In this document: piece by piece, positions 1-5,379 of the stretch | Position numbering within the stretch: position 1 is the first letter of the stretch | Layout: every line of letters begins with the position of its first letter | From: Candidatus Methanolliviera sp. GoM_asphalt | GTDB taxonomy: Archaea > Halobacteriota > Methanoliparia > Methanoliparales > Methanoliparaceae | Direction of reading: 5' to 3' | NCBI GenBank assembly: GCA_902158745.1 | Contig: CABGHH010000112.1 | Span: forward strand, 1-5,636 | DNA length: 5,636 nucleotides | Notes under the pieces: generated by a model | The model's input: the letters and a program-made list of their open reading frames with translations, nothing else | Databases searched by the model: none | What the model was told of the DNA's origin: nothing | Made by a program: the position numbers and the translations under genes

Positions 1-1411
1 CCAAATCCTTTGCATTTACGTTTAAAATCCCGTTTGTGTCTATGTCAAACCTAACCTCGATTTGCGGTACGCCACGTGGCGCTGGCGGAATACCATCCAG
101 ATGAAACCTGCCAAGCGAAGTATTATCCGCAGCCATCGGGCGTTCGCCCTGTGCAACATGTATCTCCACACTCGTTTGACTGTCTGCCGCTGTCGTGAAC
201 ACCTGTGATTTCTTCGTTGGTATCGTCGTGTTCTTCTCGACCAGCGTAGTTGAAACACCACCCAGCGTCTCAATACTGAGCGTAAGCGGCGTAACGTCAA
301 GCAGAACTATCTCCGCCTTTACCTGACCGCTGAGAATACCCGCCTGTGTCGCCGCACCTATCGCCACGGACTGCATCGGGTCTATTCCACCTACCGTTTT
401 CTTACCTAAGATGGATTCAAATCGTTCACGTACCATCGGCATCCTCGTGGGACCGCCAATAAGTAATATCTTGTCTATGTCGTCAGGCGAAAGCTTTGAA
501 TCTTTCAGCGCAGTTCGTATCGGCGACTCTAACCGTTTCAACGTGTGCTCCGCGAGCTGCTCTAATTTCGCTCGCGTAAACGTCACCTCTAAATGCTTTG
601 GCTCGCCGCCAGAAACGATAATAAACGGCAGATTTATCGTTGTGGATACCGAAGAGGAAAGTTCTATTTTCGCTTTCTCTGCCTCGTCCCGTATCCGCTG
701 CATCGCCGTCAGGTCGCCCCTCAAGTCTATCCCTTCTTTTTCTTTGAATCCCGCTACGAGCCAGTCTATCACCGCTGCATCTATGTCCGTTCCACCCAGA
801 TGCGTGTCCCCGCTTGTAGAAAGCACCTCATATACGCCTTCGCCTACGTCCATAACGGTAACGTCAAAAGTGCCGCCACCAAAGTCGAGAACCGCGACTT
901 TATACTCTCCTTCTTTGCCCAGTCCATACGCCATTGCCGCCGCTGTCGGCTCGTTTATTATTCTTTCTACCTTGAATCCTGCTATCTCTCCCGCATCTTT
1001 CGTCGCCTGTCGCTGGTTGTCATCGAAATACGCAGGTGCCGTGATAACGGCAGCATCTACCTTCTCACCTAAATACGCTTCTGCATCTGTCTTTATCTTC
1101 TGCAATACCATCGAAGCGATTTCCTGCGGTGTGAATTCCTTGTCCACGGTCTTCACGTATATCTTCTCAGAACTCCCCATCTTCCTCTTCGTTTCGCGTA
1201 CCGTTCCTTCAGGATTAACTACCGCCTGCCGTTTCGCCGCTACGCCGACTAACCTATGGCCGTCCTTTGTAAATGCAACTACCGATGGAAACATCTTCCC
1301 CCCGTATGCACTACCCTCTGCACTCGGTATTATCTTCGCTTCGCCACTTTCATCCACAAACGCCGCTTCGGAGTTCGTCGTTCCAAGGTCAATGCCTATT
1401 ATCCGTCCCAT
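1..1411 (-). CDS. dnaK: Molecular chaperone DnaK (Hsp70), C-terminus cut off by window edge
   Basis: This is an ATP-dependent cytosolic Hsp70 that binds exposed hydrophobic segments of unfolded proteins, normally with DnaJ and GrpE. I translated 470 uninterrupted codons from the ATG at 1411. The nucleotide-binding domain (about 1-367) has phosphate-1 GIDLGTTNS (6-14, with D8, T11, T12), K60 in AKRQAV (equivalent to E. coli K70), INEPTAAAMAYG (152-163, with E154), DFGGGTFDV (176-184, with T181) and the adenosine motif LLIGGPTRMP (316-325). The linker IVLLD (368-372) leads into the substrate-binding beta domain (DVTPLTLSIETLGG, 372-385), and the window ends at VNAKDL. The rest of the beta domain and the helical lid lie off the left edge. 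The stretch from KMGSS to FTPQEI is short, so the roughly 25-residue insertion of Gram-negative DnaK is missing, as in archaeal and Gram-positive forms. The gene follows the thermosome on the same strand after 100 bases. Upstream ATGs at about 1430-1437 run straight into stops. Identification is very secure. Confidence 0.98.
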   Translation of the reverse strand, partial: MGRIIGIDLGTTNSEAAFVDESGEAKIIPSAEGSAYGGKMFPSVVAFTKDGHRLVGVAAKRQAVVNPEGTVRETKRKMGSSEKIYVKTVDKEFTPQEIASMVLQKIKTDAEAYLGEKVDAAVITAPAYFDDNQRQATKDAGEIAGFKVERIINEPTAAAMAYGLGKEGEYKVAVLDFGGGTFDVTVMDVGEGVYEVLSTSGDTHLGGTDIDAAVIDWLVAGFKEKEGIDLRGDLTAMQRIRDEAEKAKIELSSSVSTTINLPFIIVSGGEPKHLEVTFTRAKLEQLAEHTLKRLESPIRTALKDSKLSPDDIDKILLIGGPTRMPMVRERFESILGKKTVGGIDPMQSVAIGAATQAGILSGQVKAEIVLLDVTPLTLSIETLGGVSTTLVEKNTTIPTKKSQVFTTAADSQTSVEIHVAQGERPMAADNTSLGRFHLDGIPPAPRGVPQIEVRFDIDTNGILNVNAKDL

Positions 1412-1420
1412 TTTTATCTG

Positions 1421-1425
1421 CCCCT
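1421..1425 (-). promoter_or_regulatory. Weak Shine-Dalgarno site of dnaK
   Basis: The minus strand reads AGGGG nine bases before the dnaK ATG at 1411. It is only a partial match to the archaeal GGAGGTGA consensus, but the spacing is normal. It supports this ATG because the earlier ATGs are followed almost at once by stop codons. Confidence 0.4.
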
Positions 1426-1473
1426 ACGTTTCATATCATATCCTTTCAATTCAATTTCAATGACTTCTTGAAT

Positions 1474-1481
1474 TTTATAAA
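1474..1481 (-). promoter_or_regulatory. Possible TATA box for dnaK
   Basis: The palindromic word TTTATAAA lies about 65 bases before the dnaK ATG. An archaeal start some 25 bases downstream would leave a leader of about 40 bases. The flank on the upstream side (minus strand) is T-rich and not a good purine BRE, and the box overlaps the oligo-T tract after the thermosome gene. It may therefore be part of that terminator and not a separate promoter. Confidence 0.35.
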
Positions 1482-1510
1482 AAAAATAAAAAAAGAAGGA
1501 AGAAAAAAAA
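1479..1510 (-). terminator. Oligo-T terminator after the thermosome gene
   Basis: Immediately after the thermosome stop codon the minus strand carries three T-runs (about 8, 7 and 8 bases), broken by short CTTCC and A interruptions. Archaeal RNA polymerase terminates at such oligo-T tracts without needing a hairpin. Some read-through into dnaK, 100 bases on, is possible. Confidence 0.6.
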
Positions 1511-1511
1511 A

Positions 1512-3161
1512 TTAGTATTCTCCCATTCCTTCCATTCCGCCCATACCACCTGGTGGCATACCACCCGGTGGCATACCGCCACCTGCCGACGCACTTGACG
1601 CTATTACATCGTCTATCCGCAGTATCATCGTTGCTGATTCTGTTGCCGAGCTTATCGCCTGTGTCTTTATTCTCAATGGTTCAATGACATTTGCCTTTAT
1701 CATGTCCGCTGGTTTGCCCGTGGTCATATCCAGACCCATATATTTGTTGCCCGATTCGTGTTCAGACCGAAGTGCAACGAGCACATCTATGGGGTCTAAA
1801 CCCGCATTCTCGGCAAGCGCTCTCGGAATAACTTCCACTGCATCTGCGAATGCCTGTATTGCCAGTTGTTCTCTTCCGCCTACGCTTGCAGCGTAATCAC
1901 GCAGTTGTATCGCCAGTTCTATCTCCGTGGCTCCGCCTCCTGCTACATATTTGCCGTCTTCTACTGCACATGCCGTTACTCGTAATGCGTCATACATTCC
2001 ACGTTCTAACTCGTCTACCACGTGCTCTGTCCCACCACGGAGCAATATAGATACGGATTTCGGGTTCTTGCAATCTTCTACGAATATCATCTCGTCGCCG
2101 CCTATTTTCCTCTCTTCTACTGTTCCTGCATTTCCAAGGTCTTCTTCTCTGATCTCTTCCAGTGTCGTTAATACTTTACCGCCTGTTGCGCTCGCCAGCT
2201 TCTTCATGTCGCTCTCTTTTACGCGTCGCACAGCCATCACACCTGCTTTTGCAAGATAATGCTGCGCCAGATCATCAATACCTTTCTGGCAGAAAAGCAC
2301 GTTCGCTCTGCTTCCTGTTACTTTGTCTACCATACTCTTCAGCATGTTCTCCTCCTCGTCCAGGAACGCTTTCATCTGGTCTGGCGATGTAATCTCTATC
2401 TTCGCATCTACTTCCGTCTTCTCTATCTCCATCGCAGTGTTTATCAGCGCTATCTTCGCATCCTCCACGAGTTTCGGCATCCCTGAGTGCACGCGCTCCT
2501 TGTCTATTATCATCCCCTTTATCAGCACGGTGTCGTCCTTGCTTCCTCCCGTCTTCTTCTCTAACTTTATGTGGTCCGTGTCTACTTGCCCTCCTGGCTC
2601 CGCTATCGCCCTTACTGAATCCACTGCAAGGTTGGTCAGCAGTTCCCTTGCAACCTCTGCTCCCTTTCCAGTCATAGAAGTCGTTGCTATTTTCTTCAGC
2701 GTCTTGACATCGTCGGGCTTGACCGTCTTTGCCATTTTCTTTAACACCGAATACGCCTTCTCCGCCGCCAATCGGTACCCTGTTACAATCAACGTTGGGT
2801 GTACCTCCTGATCCAGCAAGTCTTCCGCACGCTTCAGTAGCTCGCCCCCTATAACAACTGCACTTGTCGTGCCATCTCCAACCTCATTGTCCTGCGTCTT
2901 TGCTATCTCTACCATCATCTTCGCTGCGGGATGCTCTATGTCCATCTCCTTCAGTATCGTCGCTCCGTCGTTTGTTATTACAACGTCGCCCATAGAGTCC
3001 ACCAGCATCTTGTCCATTCCCTTTGGTCCCAGCGTAGATTTAACTGAGTTAGCAATGGTCTTCGCAGCGAGAATGTTCCTGCTCTGTGCGTCTTTTCCTC
3101 TTGTCCTTTCACTACCTTCCTTCAATATCAATATCGGCGTTCCGCCTAATTGTCCTGCCAT
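1512..3161 (-). CDS. ths: Thermosome subunit (group II chaperonin, TCP-1/CCT family)
   Basis: This is one subunit of the archaeal double-ring chaperonin, which encloses unfolded proteins in a cytosolic chamber closed by a built-in lid and drives folding by ATP hydrolysis. The 549-residue length is normal for the family. Visible motifs are KSTLGPKGMDKML (41-53), VITNDGATIL (61-70), the ATPase loop QDNEVGDGTTS (90-100, with D96), the apical-domain helical protrusion at about 244-275, the second ATPase Asp in MYDALRV (D391) and VAGGGATEIE (406-415). The Gly/Met tail (526-549) contains a duplicated MPPGG and ends in GMGEY; such tails project into the chamber. The start is fixed by GAGGTGA ten bases ahead. 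The gene lies between cimA and dnaK on the same strand, but 323 bases of spacer with a tRNA separate it from cimA, so it probably has its own promoter. The alpha/beta subunit type cannot be assigned from the sequence alone. Confidence 0.98.
   Translation of the reverse strand: MAGQLGGTPILILKEGSERTRGKDAQSRNILAAKTIANSVKSTLGPKGMDKMLVDSMGDVVITNDGATILKEMDIEHPAAKMMVEIAKTQDNEVGDGTTSAVVIGGELLKRAEDLLDQEVHPTLIVTGYRLAAEKAYSVLKKMAKTVKPDDVKTLKKIATTSMTGKGAEVARELLTNLAVDSVRAIAEPGGQVDTDHIKLEKKTGGSKDDTVLIKGMIIDKERVHSGMPKLVEDAKIALINTAMEIEKTEVDAKIEITSPDQMKAFLDEEENMLKSMVDKVTGSRANVLFCQKGIDDLAQHYLAKAGVMAVRRVKESDMKKLASATGGKVLTTLEEIREEDLGNAGTVEERKIGGDEMIFVEDCKNPKSVSILLRGGTEHVVDELERGMYDALRVTACAVEDGKYVAGGGATEIELAIQLRDYAASVGGREQLAIQAFADAVEVIPRALAENAGLDPIDVLVALRSEHESGNKYMGLDMTTGKPADMIKANVIEPLRIKTQAISSATESATMILRIDDVIASSASAGGGMPPGGMPPGGMGGMEGMGEY
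1546..1575 (-). repeat. 15-bp tandem duplication coding MPPGG twice in the thermosome tail
   Basis: The plus strand reads CCACCTGGTGGCATA followed directly by CCACCCGGTGGCATA, differing at one base. Each copy encodes one MPPGG unit within the Gly/Met tail. It looks like a slippage-type coding repeat. Confidence 0.85.
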
Positions 3162-3170
3162 GTGTTTTAT

Positions 3171-3177
3171 TCACCTC
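3171..3177 (-). promoter_or_regulatory. Strong Shine-Dalgarno site of the thermosome gene
   Basis: The minus strand reads GAGGTGA, a seven-base match to the complement of the archaeal 16S rRNA 3' end, with nine bases before the ATG at 3161. It decides the start codon and suggests a leadered, efficiently translated message. Confidence 0.85.
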
Positions 3178-3198
3178 TATTTTTTATATCTGTGGTTC

Positions 3199-3220
3199 TA
3201 TATAAAGGTTAGTATATAAA
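3199..3220 (-). promoter_or_regulatory. Thermosome promoter region with two TTTATATA boxes
   Basis: The minus strand has TTTATATA at 3220-3213 and again at 3206-3199, the first followed by CTAAC. Initiation about 25 bases downstream of the upper box would fall near 3190 and leave a leader of about 29 bases including the Shine-Dalgarno site. From the lower box, initiation would fall at about 3176, inside that site, so the upper box is the better candidate. The upper box reads TATATAAA on the plus strand and could also serve the divergent tRNA-Thr gene, whose 5' end is about 44 bases away. Confidence 0.55.
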
Positions 3221-3243
3221 TAAATCAGTGTAAATCTGTGTCT
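3221..3243 (-). repeat. Intergenic repeat, copy 1 (23 bp, GATTTACACY family)
   Basis: The minus strand begins AGACACAGATTTACACTGAT. All 23 bases recur exactly at 5053-5075 on the plus strand, and an 18/20 variant occurs at 5114-5133 in inverted orientation. This copy directly abuts the upper TATA box of the thermosome promoter. Confidence 0.85.
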
Positions 3244-3260
3244 CAACTAACTAAACATTT

Positions 3261-3332
3261 GCCTTGGTAGCATAGTGGTAATGCGCCACCTTGGTAAGGT
3301 GGAGAGCGCGGGTCCGAGTCCCGCCCAGGGCT
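3261..3332 (+). tRNA. tRNA-Thr (anticodon GGT)
   Basis: The complete 72-base cloverleaf folds by eye. The acceptor stem is GCCTTGG/CCAGGGC with one G-T pair, the D-stem GCAT/ATGC with loop AGTGGTA, the anticodon stem CCACC/GGTGG with loop TTGGTAA (anticodon GGT, threonine), the variable loop AGAGC, and the T-stem GCGGG/CCCGC. The discriminator is T, and CCA is not encoded. The T-loop reads TCCGAGT, so position 55 is C where U is nearly universal; all other tertiary positions seen (T8-A14, G15-C48, G18G19, C56, A58) are normal. The gene is divergent from the thermosome gene. No intron is seen. Confidence 0.95.
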
Positions 3333-3341
3333 TATATAATC

Positions 3342-3379
3342 AATGTAAAGTGCAGAATGTAAAGTGCAAAATGCAAAAT
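3342..3379 (+). repeat. Tandem 14-bp repeat AATGTAAAGTGCAR with a partial third copy
   Basis: Two adjacent copies, AATGTAAAGTGCAG (3342-3355) and AATGTAAAGTGCAA (3356-3369), differ only in the last base. They are followed by a degenerate partial copy, AATGCAAAAT (3370-3379). The repeat lies just after tRNA-Thr in non-coding sequence. Confidence 0.85.
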
Positions 3380-3385
3380 AAAAAA
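3375..3385 (-). terminator. Oligo-T terminator about 100 bases after cimA
   Basis: On the minus strand a CCCCG run is followed by TTTTTTATTTT. This is the first strong T-run downstream of the cimA stop codon and would end its transcript before the convergent tRNA-Thr gene. There is no clear hairpin, which archaeal terminators do not require. Confidence 0.5.
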
Positions 3386-3484
3386 CGGGGAAAGATTTGT
3401 TTTGAATTTTGGAATTACGTTATGATTTAGAATTTGTTTGTTATTTGGTGCTTGGGATTTGGAATTTTTTGGGATAAGTTTTAA
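3386..3484. repeat. A/T-rich degenerate repeat stretch between tRNA-Thr and cimA
   Basis: No gene is visible. The plus strand is built from variants of TTTGGAATT: exact copies at 3408-3416 and 3458-3466 lie 50 bases apart, and TTTAGAATT occurs at 3426-3434. GATTTG/GGATTTGG words also recur. The composition, short of C on this strand, is unlike the neighbouring genes. It looks like eroded repeat sequence, with no sign of an RNA gene. Confidence 0.5.
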
Positions 3485-4966
3485 TCATTGGTACAACCTG
3501 TTCACGCCATTAATTAATGCATACAACGATGCGAGGACGATATCTTCGCTTACGCCACTTGCCGTTATTGTCCTATCCCTTCTACTCATCTTCACCACAA
3601 CGTTCACCAGCGCATCGGCTCCACCTGTAATGGCATCTACGTGATACTCCTCAAGCCGCAAATCCGCCATTTCCATCCCCCTCATTCCCTTCTTCAATGC
3701 GTTTATCGCAGCATCCACCGGACCTACACCAACAGCTGCTTCTACCACGTCCTCACCGTCTATTTCCAATCTTATTGACGCTGTTGGATACACGTTCTTC
3801 CCCGAGACCACGGATAAGTCAACAAGTTTTATCTTCTCGCCTCTCTCGATGCTCAGCACGTTATCCACCACCGCCTGAAAATCCGCATCGGTAACCAATT
3901 TACCCTTGTCCCCGAGCTCTTTTACCTTCGCCAGTATCTCACCCATTTGTTCCTTGTCCGCCTGAATCCCCTGCTCTTCCAGTGCCATCTTCACCGATGC
4001 CGTACCCGTATGCTTACCAAATGCAAATCGCCTCTTCCTTCCTACTATCCCGGGGTCCATTGGCTCGTATAAGGTCGTATCTGCTAACGTGCCGTGAACG
4101 TGCATCCCGGACTCGTGCGTAAATACGTTATCGCCCACAAGCGGCTTGTTCGGCGCAACGGGCATCTTTGTCAGATTACCGACCAATCGCGATGTTTCGT
4201 ATAATTTCGATTTTACAATGTTCGTTTTCATACCGTAAAGCAGTTCCAAAGCGGTTACTACCTCCTCCAGCGATGCGTTGCCCGCTCGTTCGCCCAGCCC
4301 GTTCACCGTTACGTGCACCACCTCCGCACCAGCCAGCACGGCTGCCACTGAATTCGCCGTCGCTAAACCGAAATCATCGTGACAATGCACCGCAACAGGC
4401 GTGTTAAAATTACAAATCAGCCCGAATAGCTCTTTCGTGCGCTCGGGATACAAAATGCCCACCGTGTCACAGAAACATAAACGGTCAACAACCGCGGCTA
4501 AATCAGAAAAGAAAGATTGTAAAAATCCCGTGTCCGCTCGTGACGCGTCTTCTGCGCTTATTTCTACCTTTAACCCGTGTCCTTTTACATAGTCCACCAT
4601 CTCTAAGGTTCTGTTCCTCAGCGATTCCCTATCTGTCTTCAGTTTCTTCTTTATGTGCGCATCCGAGACAGGCGCGACTAAATTAACCGTGTCCACATCG
4701 CATTCAATCGCAGCGTCAATGTCGCCCTTCAACAACCGAGCAAAGGAGCTGATTTCCGCTTTTAACCCTTCATTTGCTATCCCCTTTATCCCCCTTTGCT
4801 CGCCTTCCGAAATGACCGCCGTCCCTGCCTCTATGTAGTCAACACCGAGTATATCAAGTTGTTTTGCAATCTGCAATTTCTGCTCGGGCGTTAGCGATAC
4901 GCCAGGCGTCTGCTCACCGTCTCTTAACGATGTGTCCAGGATTTTTACGGTTTTTTGTTCTTGCAT
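3485..4966 (-). CDS. cimA: (R)-citramalate synthase, LeuA/CimA/AksA family
   Basis: This family makes a Claisen-type condensation of acetyl-CoA with a 2-oxoacid. As citramalate synthase it would use pyruvate and open the threonine-independent route to isoleucine. In the HMGL-type TIM barrel (about 6-275), LRDGEQTPGVSLT (14-26) supplies catalytic R15 and metal ligand D16, VHCHDDFG (193-200) supplies H194 and H196, and GERAGNASLEE (225-235) supplies N230. A linker region with GDNVFTHESGMHVHG (278-292) follows, then a LeuA-type C-terminal regulatory domain (about 375-493). That domain argues against homocitrate synthase AksA, which lacks it. The text resembles my recollection of Methanocaldococcus CimA (IEAG..I.SEGE..GI, CDTVG.L.P), including about the same length of 490 residues. 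2-isopropylmalate synthase LeuA remains possible. The ATG at 4966 has only AAGGA two bases ahead, but the next upstream ATG in this leader (ATGCAGTAA) is closed at once. Isoleucine feedback through the C-terminal domain is likely from family knowledge. Confidence 0.9.
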   Translation of the reverse strand: MQEQKTVKILDTSLRDGEQTPGVSLTPEQKLQIAKQLDILGVDYIEAGTAVISEGEQRGIKGIANEGLKAEISSFARLLKGDIDAAIECDVDTVNLVAPVSDAHIKKKLKTDRESLRNRTLEMVDYVKGHGLKVEISAEDASRADTGFLQSFFSDLAAVVDRLCFCDTVGILYPERTKELFGLICNFNTPVAVHCHDDFGLATANSVAAVLAGAEVVHVTVNGLGERAGNASLEEVVTALELLYGMKTNIVKSKLYETSRLVGNLTKMPVAPNKPLVGDNVFTHESGMHVHGTLADTTLYEPMDPGIVGRKRRFAFGKHTGTASVKMALEEQGIQADKEQMGEILAKVKELGDKGKLVTDADFQAVVDNVLSIERGEKIKLVDLSVVSGKNVYPTASIRLEIDGEDVVEAAVGVGPVDAAINALKKGMRGMEMADLRLEEYHVDAITGGADALVNVVVKMSRRDRTITASGVSEDIVLASLYALINGVNRLYQ

Positions 4967-5008
4967 ATTCCTTACTGCATAAATGCCTATTTAGCTATTC
5001 CTTTCCAA

Positions 5009-5036
5009 GTTAGTATATTGTATGTGAATTTAAAAT
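5009..5036 (-). promoter_or_regulatory. Probable cimA promoter region
   Basis: The minus strand reads ACAATATACTAAC at 5021-5009, 43 bases or more before the cimA ATG. The ten bases ATATACTAAC recur at almost the same distance (47 bases) before the thermosome ATG. A start about 25 bases downstream would give a leader of about 25 bases. A second AT-rich candidate, ATTTTAAATT, lies at 5036-5028. Confidence 0.45.
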
Positions 5037-5052
5037 AACTTCCCTCTATTTA

Positions 5053-5133
5053 AGACACAGATTTACACTGATTTACACCGATTTATTTTAGTTTAACCGT
5101 GTTGATACTTACTATCTGTGTTAATCTGTGTCT
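5053..5133. repeat. Intergenic repeat, copies 2 and 3, in inverted arrangement
   Basis: The left arm on the plus strand starts AGACACAGATTTACACTGAT (5053-5072) and continues with a ten-base period (GATTTACACT, GATTTACACC, GATTTA) to about 5084. The right arm, ATCTGTGTTAATCTGTGTCT (5114-5133), is its reverse complement at 18 of 20 positions. The left arm matches all 23 bases of the copy at 3221-3243. The arms could pair across a spacer of about 40 bases. No coding frame covers it. Confidence 0.85.
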
Positions 5134-5220
5134 ATAATTTATTTTTGTGCATATCCTCCTTCCATGCTCTATTAAGTTCAGATGAATCACACTTCAACTA
5201 GACAAGAACATAAGAGCATA

Positions 5221-5238
5221 AAAAAAAAAATTTTATAG
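5221..5238 (+). promoter_or_regulatory. A-tract plus TATA-like element on the plus strand
   Basis: A run of ten A's leads into TTTTATAG. An A-rich upstream flank next to a TATA box is a plausible BRE/TATA arrangement. Initiation would fall near 5260, about 120 bases before tRNA-Ile. A perfect ten-base palindrome, ATCTTAAGAT, follows at 5242-5251. Whether it drives a long tRNA precursor or a separate small RNA is unknown, and it may be plain AT-rich spacer. Confidence 0.3.
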
Positions 5239-5282
5239 GTTATCTTAAGATTAAATTAATTTAGAATAGATAAGAGGGAAAA

Positions 5283-5364
5283 GGGATTAGTAGGCAAATA
5301 GGGATTAGCGGGTCAGGCAAATACATGTCAGTACCCTATTGGCTATTCGCTATTTGACTATCCC
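5283..5364. repeat. 82-base imperfect stem-loop with internal direct repeats, before tRNA-Ile
   Basis: GGCAAATAGGGATTAG (5293-5308) pairs with CTATTCGCTATTTGAC (5343-5358) at 13 of 16 positions. The stem can extend by TA/TA and GGGA/TCCC around a four-base bulge (5283-5286 with 5361-5364). Inside, GGGT (5310-5313) can pair with ACCC (5333-5336). The left arm is also a direct repeat: GGGATTAGTAGGCAAATA (5283-5300), then the same words with five extra bases at 5301-5323. No coding frame or known RNA family is recognised. Confidence 0.6.
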
Positions 5365-5379
5365 TAATAAAACAGGAGT

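Noticed and set aside
40..300. 86-codon minus-strand frame, Arg-rich
   Set aside because: It is an out-of-frame reading of dnaK on the same strand; the dnaK frame itself is intact.
593..1072. Further plus-strand open frame within dnaK
   Set aside because: It overlaps both dnaK and the other shadow frame, has no ribosome-binding site that I can see, and shows no family motif.
411..1463. A 350-codon open frame on the plus strand
   Set aside because: It lies antisense to dnaK, whose minus-strand frame is uninterrupted and carries all Hsp70 motifs. The plus-strand translation is Ser/Thr/Pro-rich with no recognisable domain, typical of a shadow frame.
1927..3219. Plus-strand open frames of 76-162 codons opposite the thermosome gene
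   Set aside because: All are antisense shadows of a strongly conserved gene; none has motifs or a supported start.
3208..3251. Heat-shock palindrome of the CTAAC-N5-GTTAG type at the thermosome promoter
   Set aside because: GTTAG at 3208-3212 and CTAAC at 3247-3251 are 34 bases apart and in the opposite order, so they do not form the described site.
3342..3379. CRISPR-like array
   Set aside because: The units are adjacent with no spacers, only 14 bases long, and number two and a half. There are no cas genes in the window.
3438..4838. Plus-strand open frames of 61-79 codons opposite or overlapping cimA
   Set aside because: They are shadows of cimA. The one starting at 3438 begins in the degenerate repeat tract and then runs antisense to cimA.
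5160..5215. C/D-box guide RNA suggested by CAGATGAATC near 5180
   Set aside because: There is no true RUGAUGA C box with paired D/C' and D boxes at the right spacing.
4967..5379. Amino-acid-responsive leader or T-box before cimA, given nearby tRNA genes
   Set aside because: No leader peptide rich in Ile codons and no T-box sequence is visible. T-boxes are bacterial, and the tRNA genes are on the other strand.
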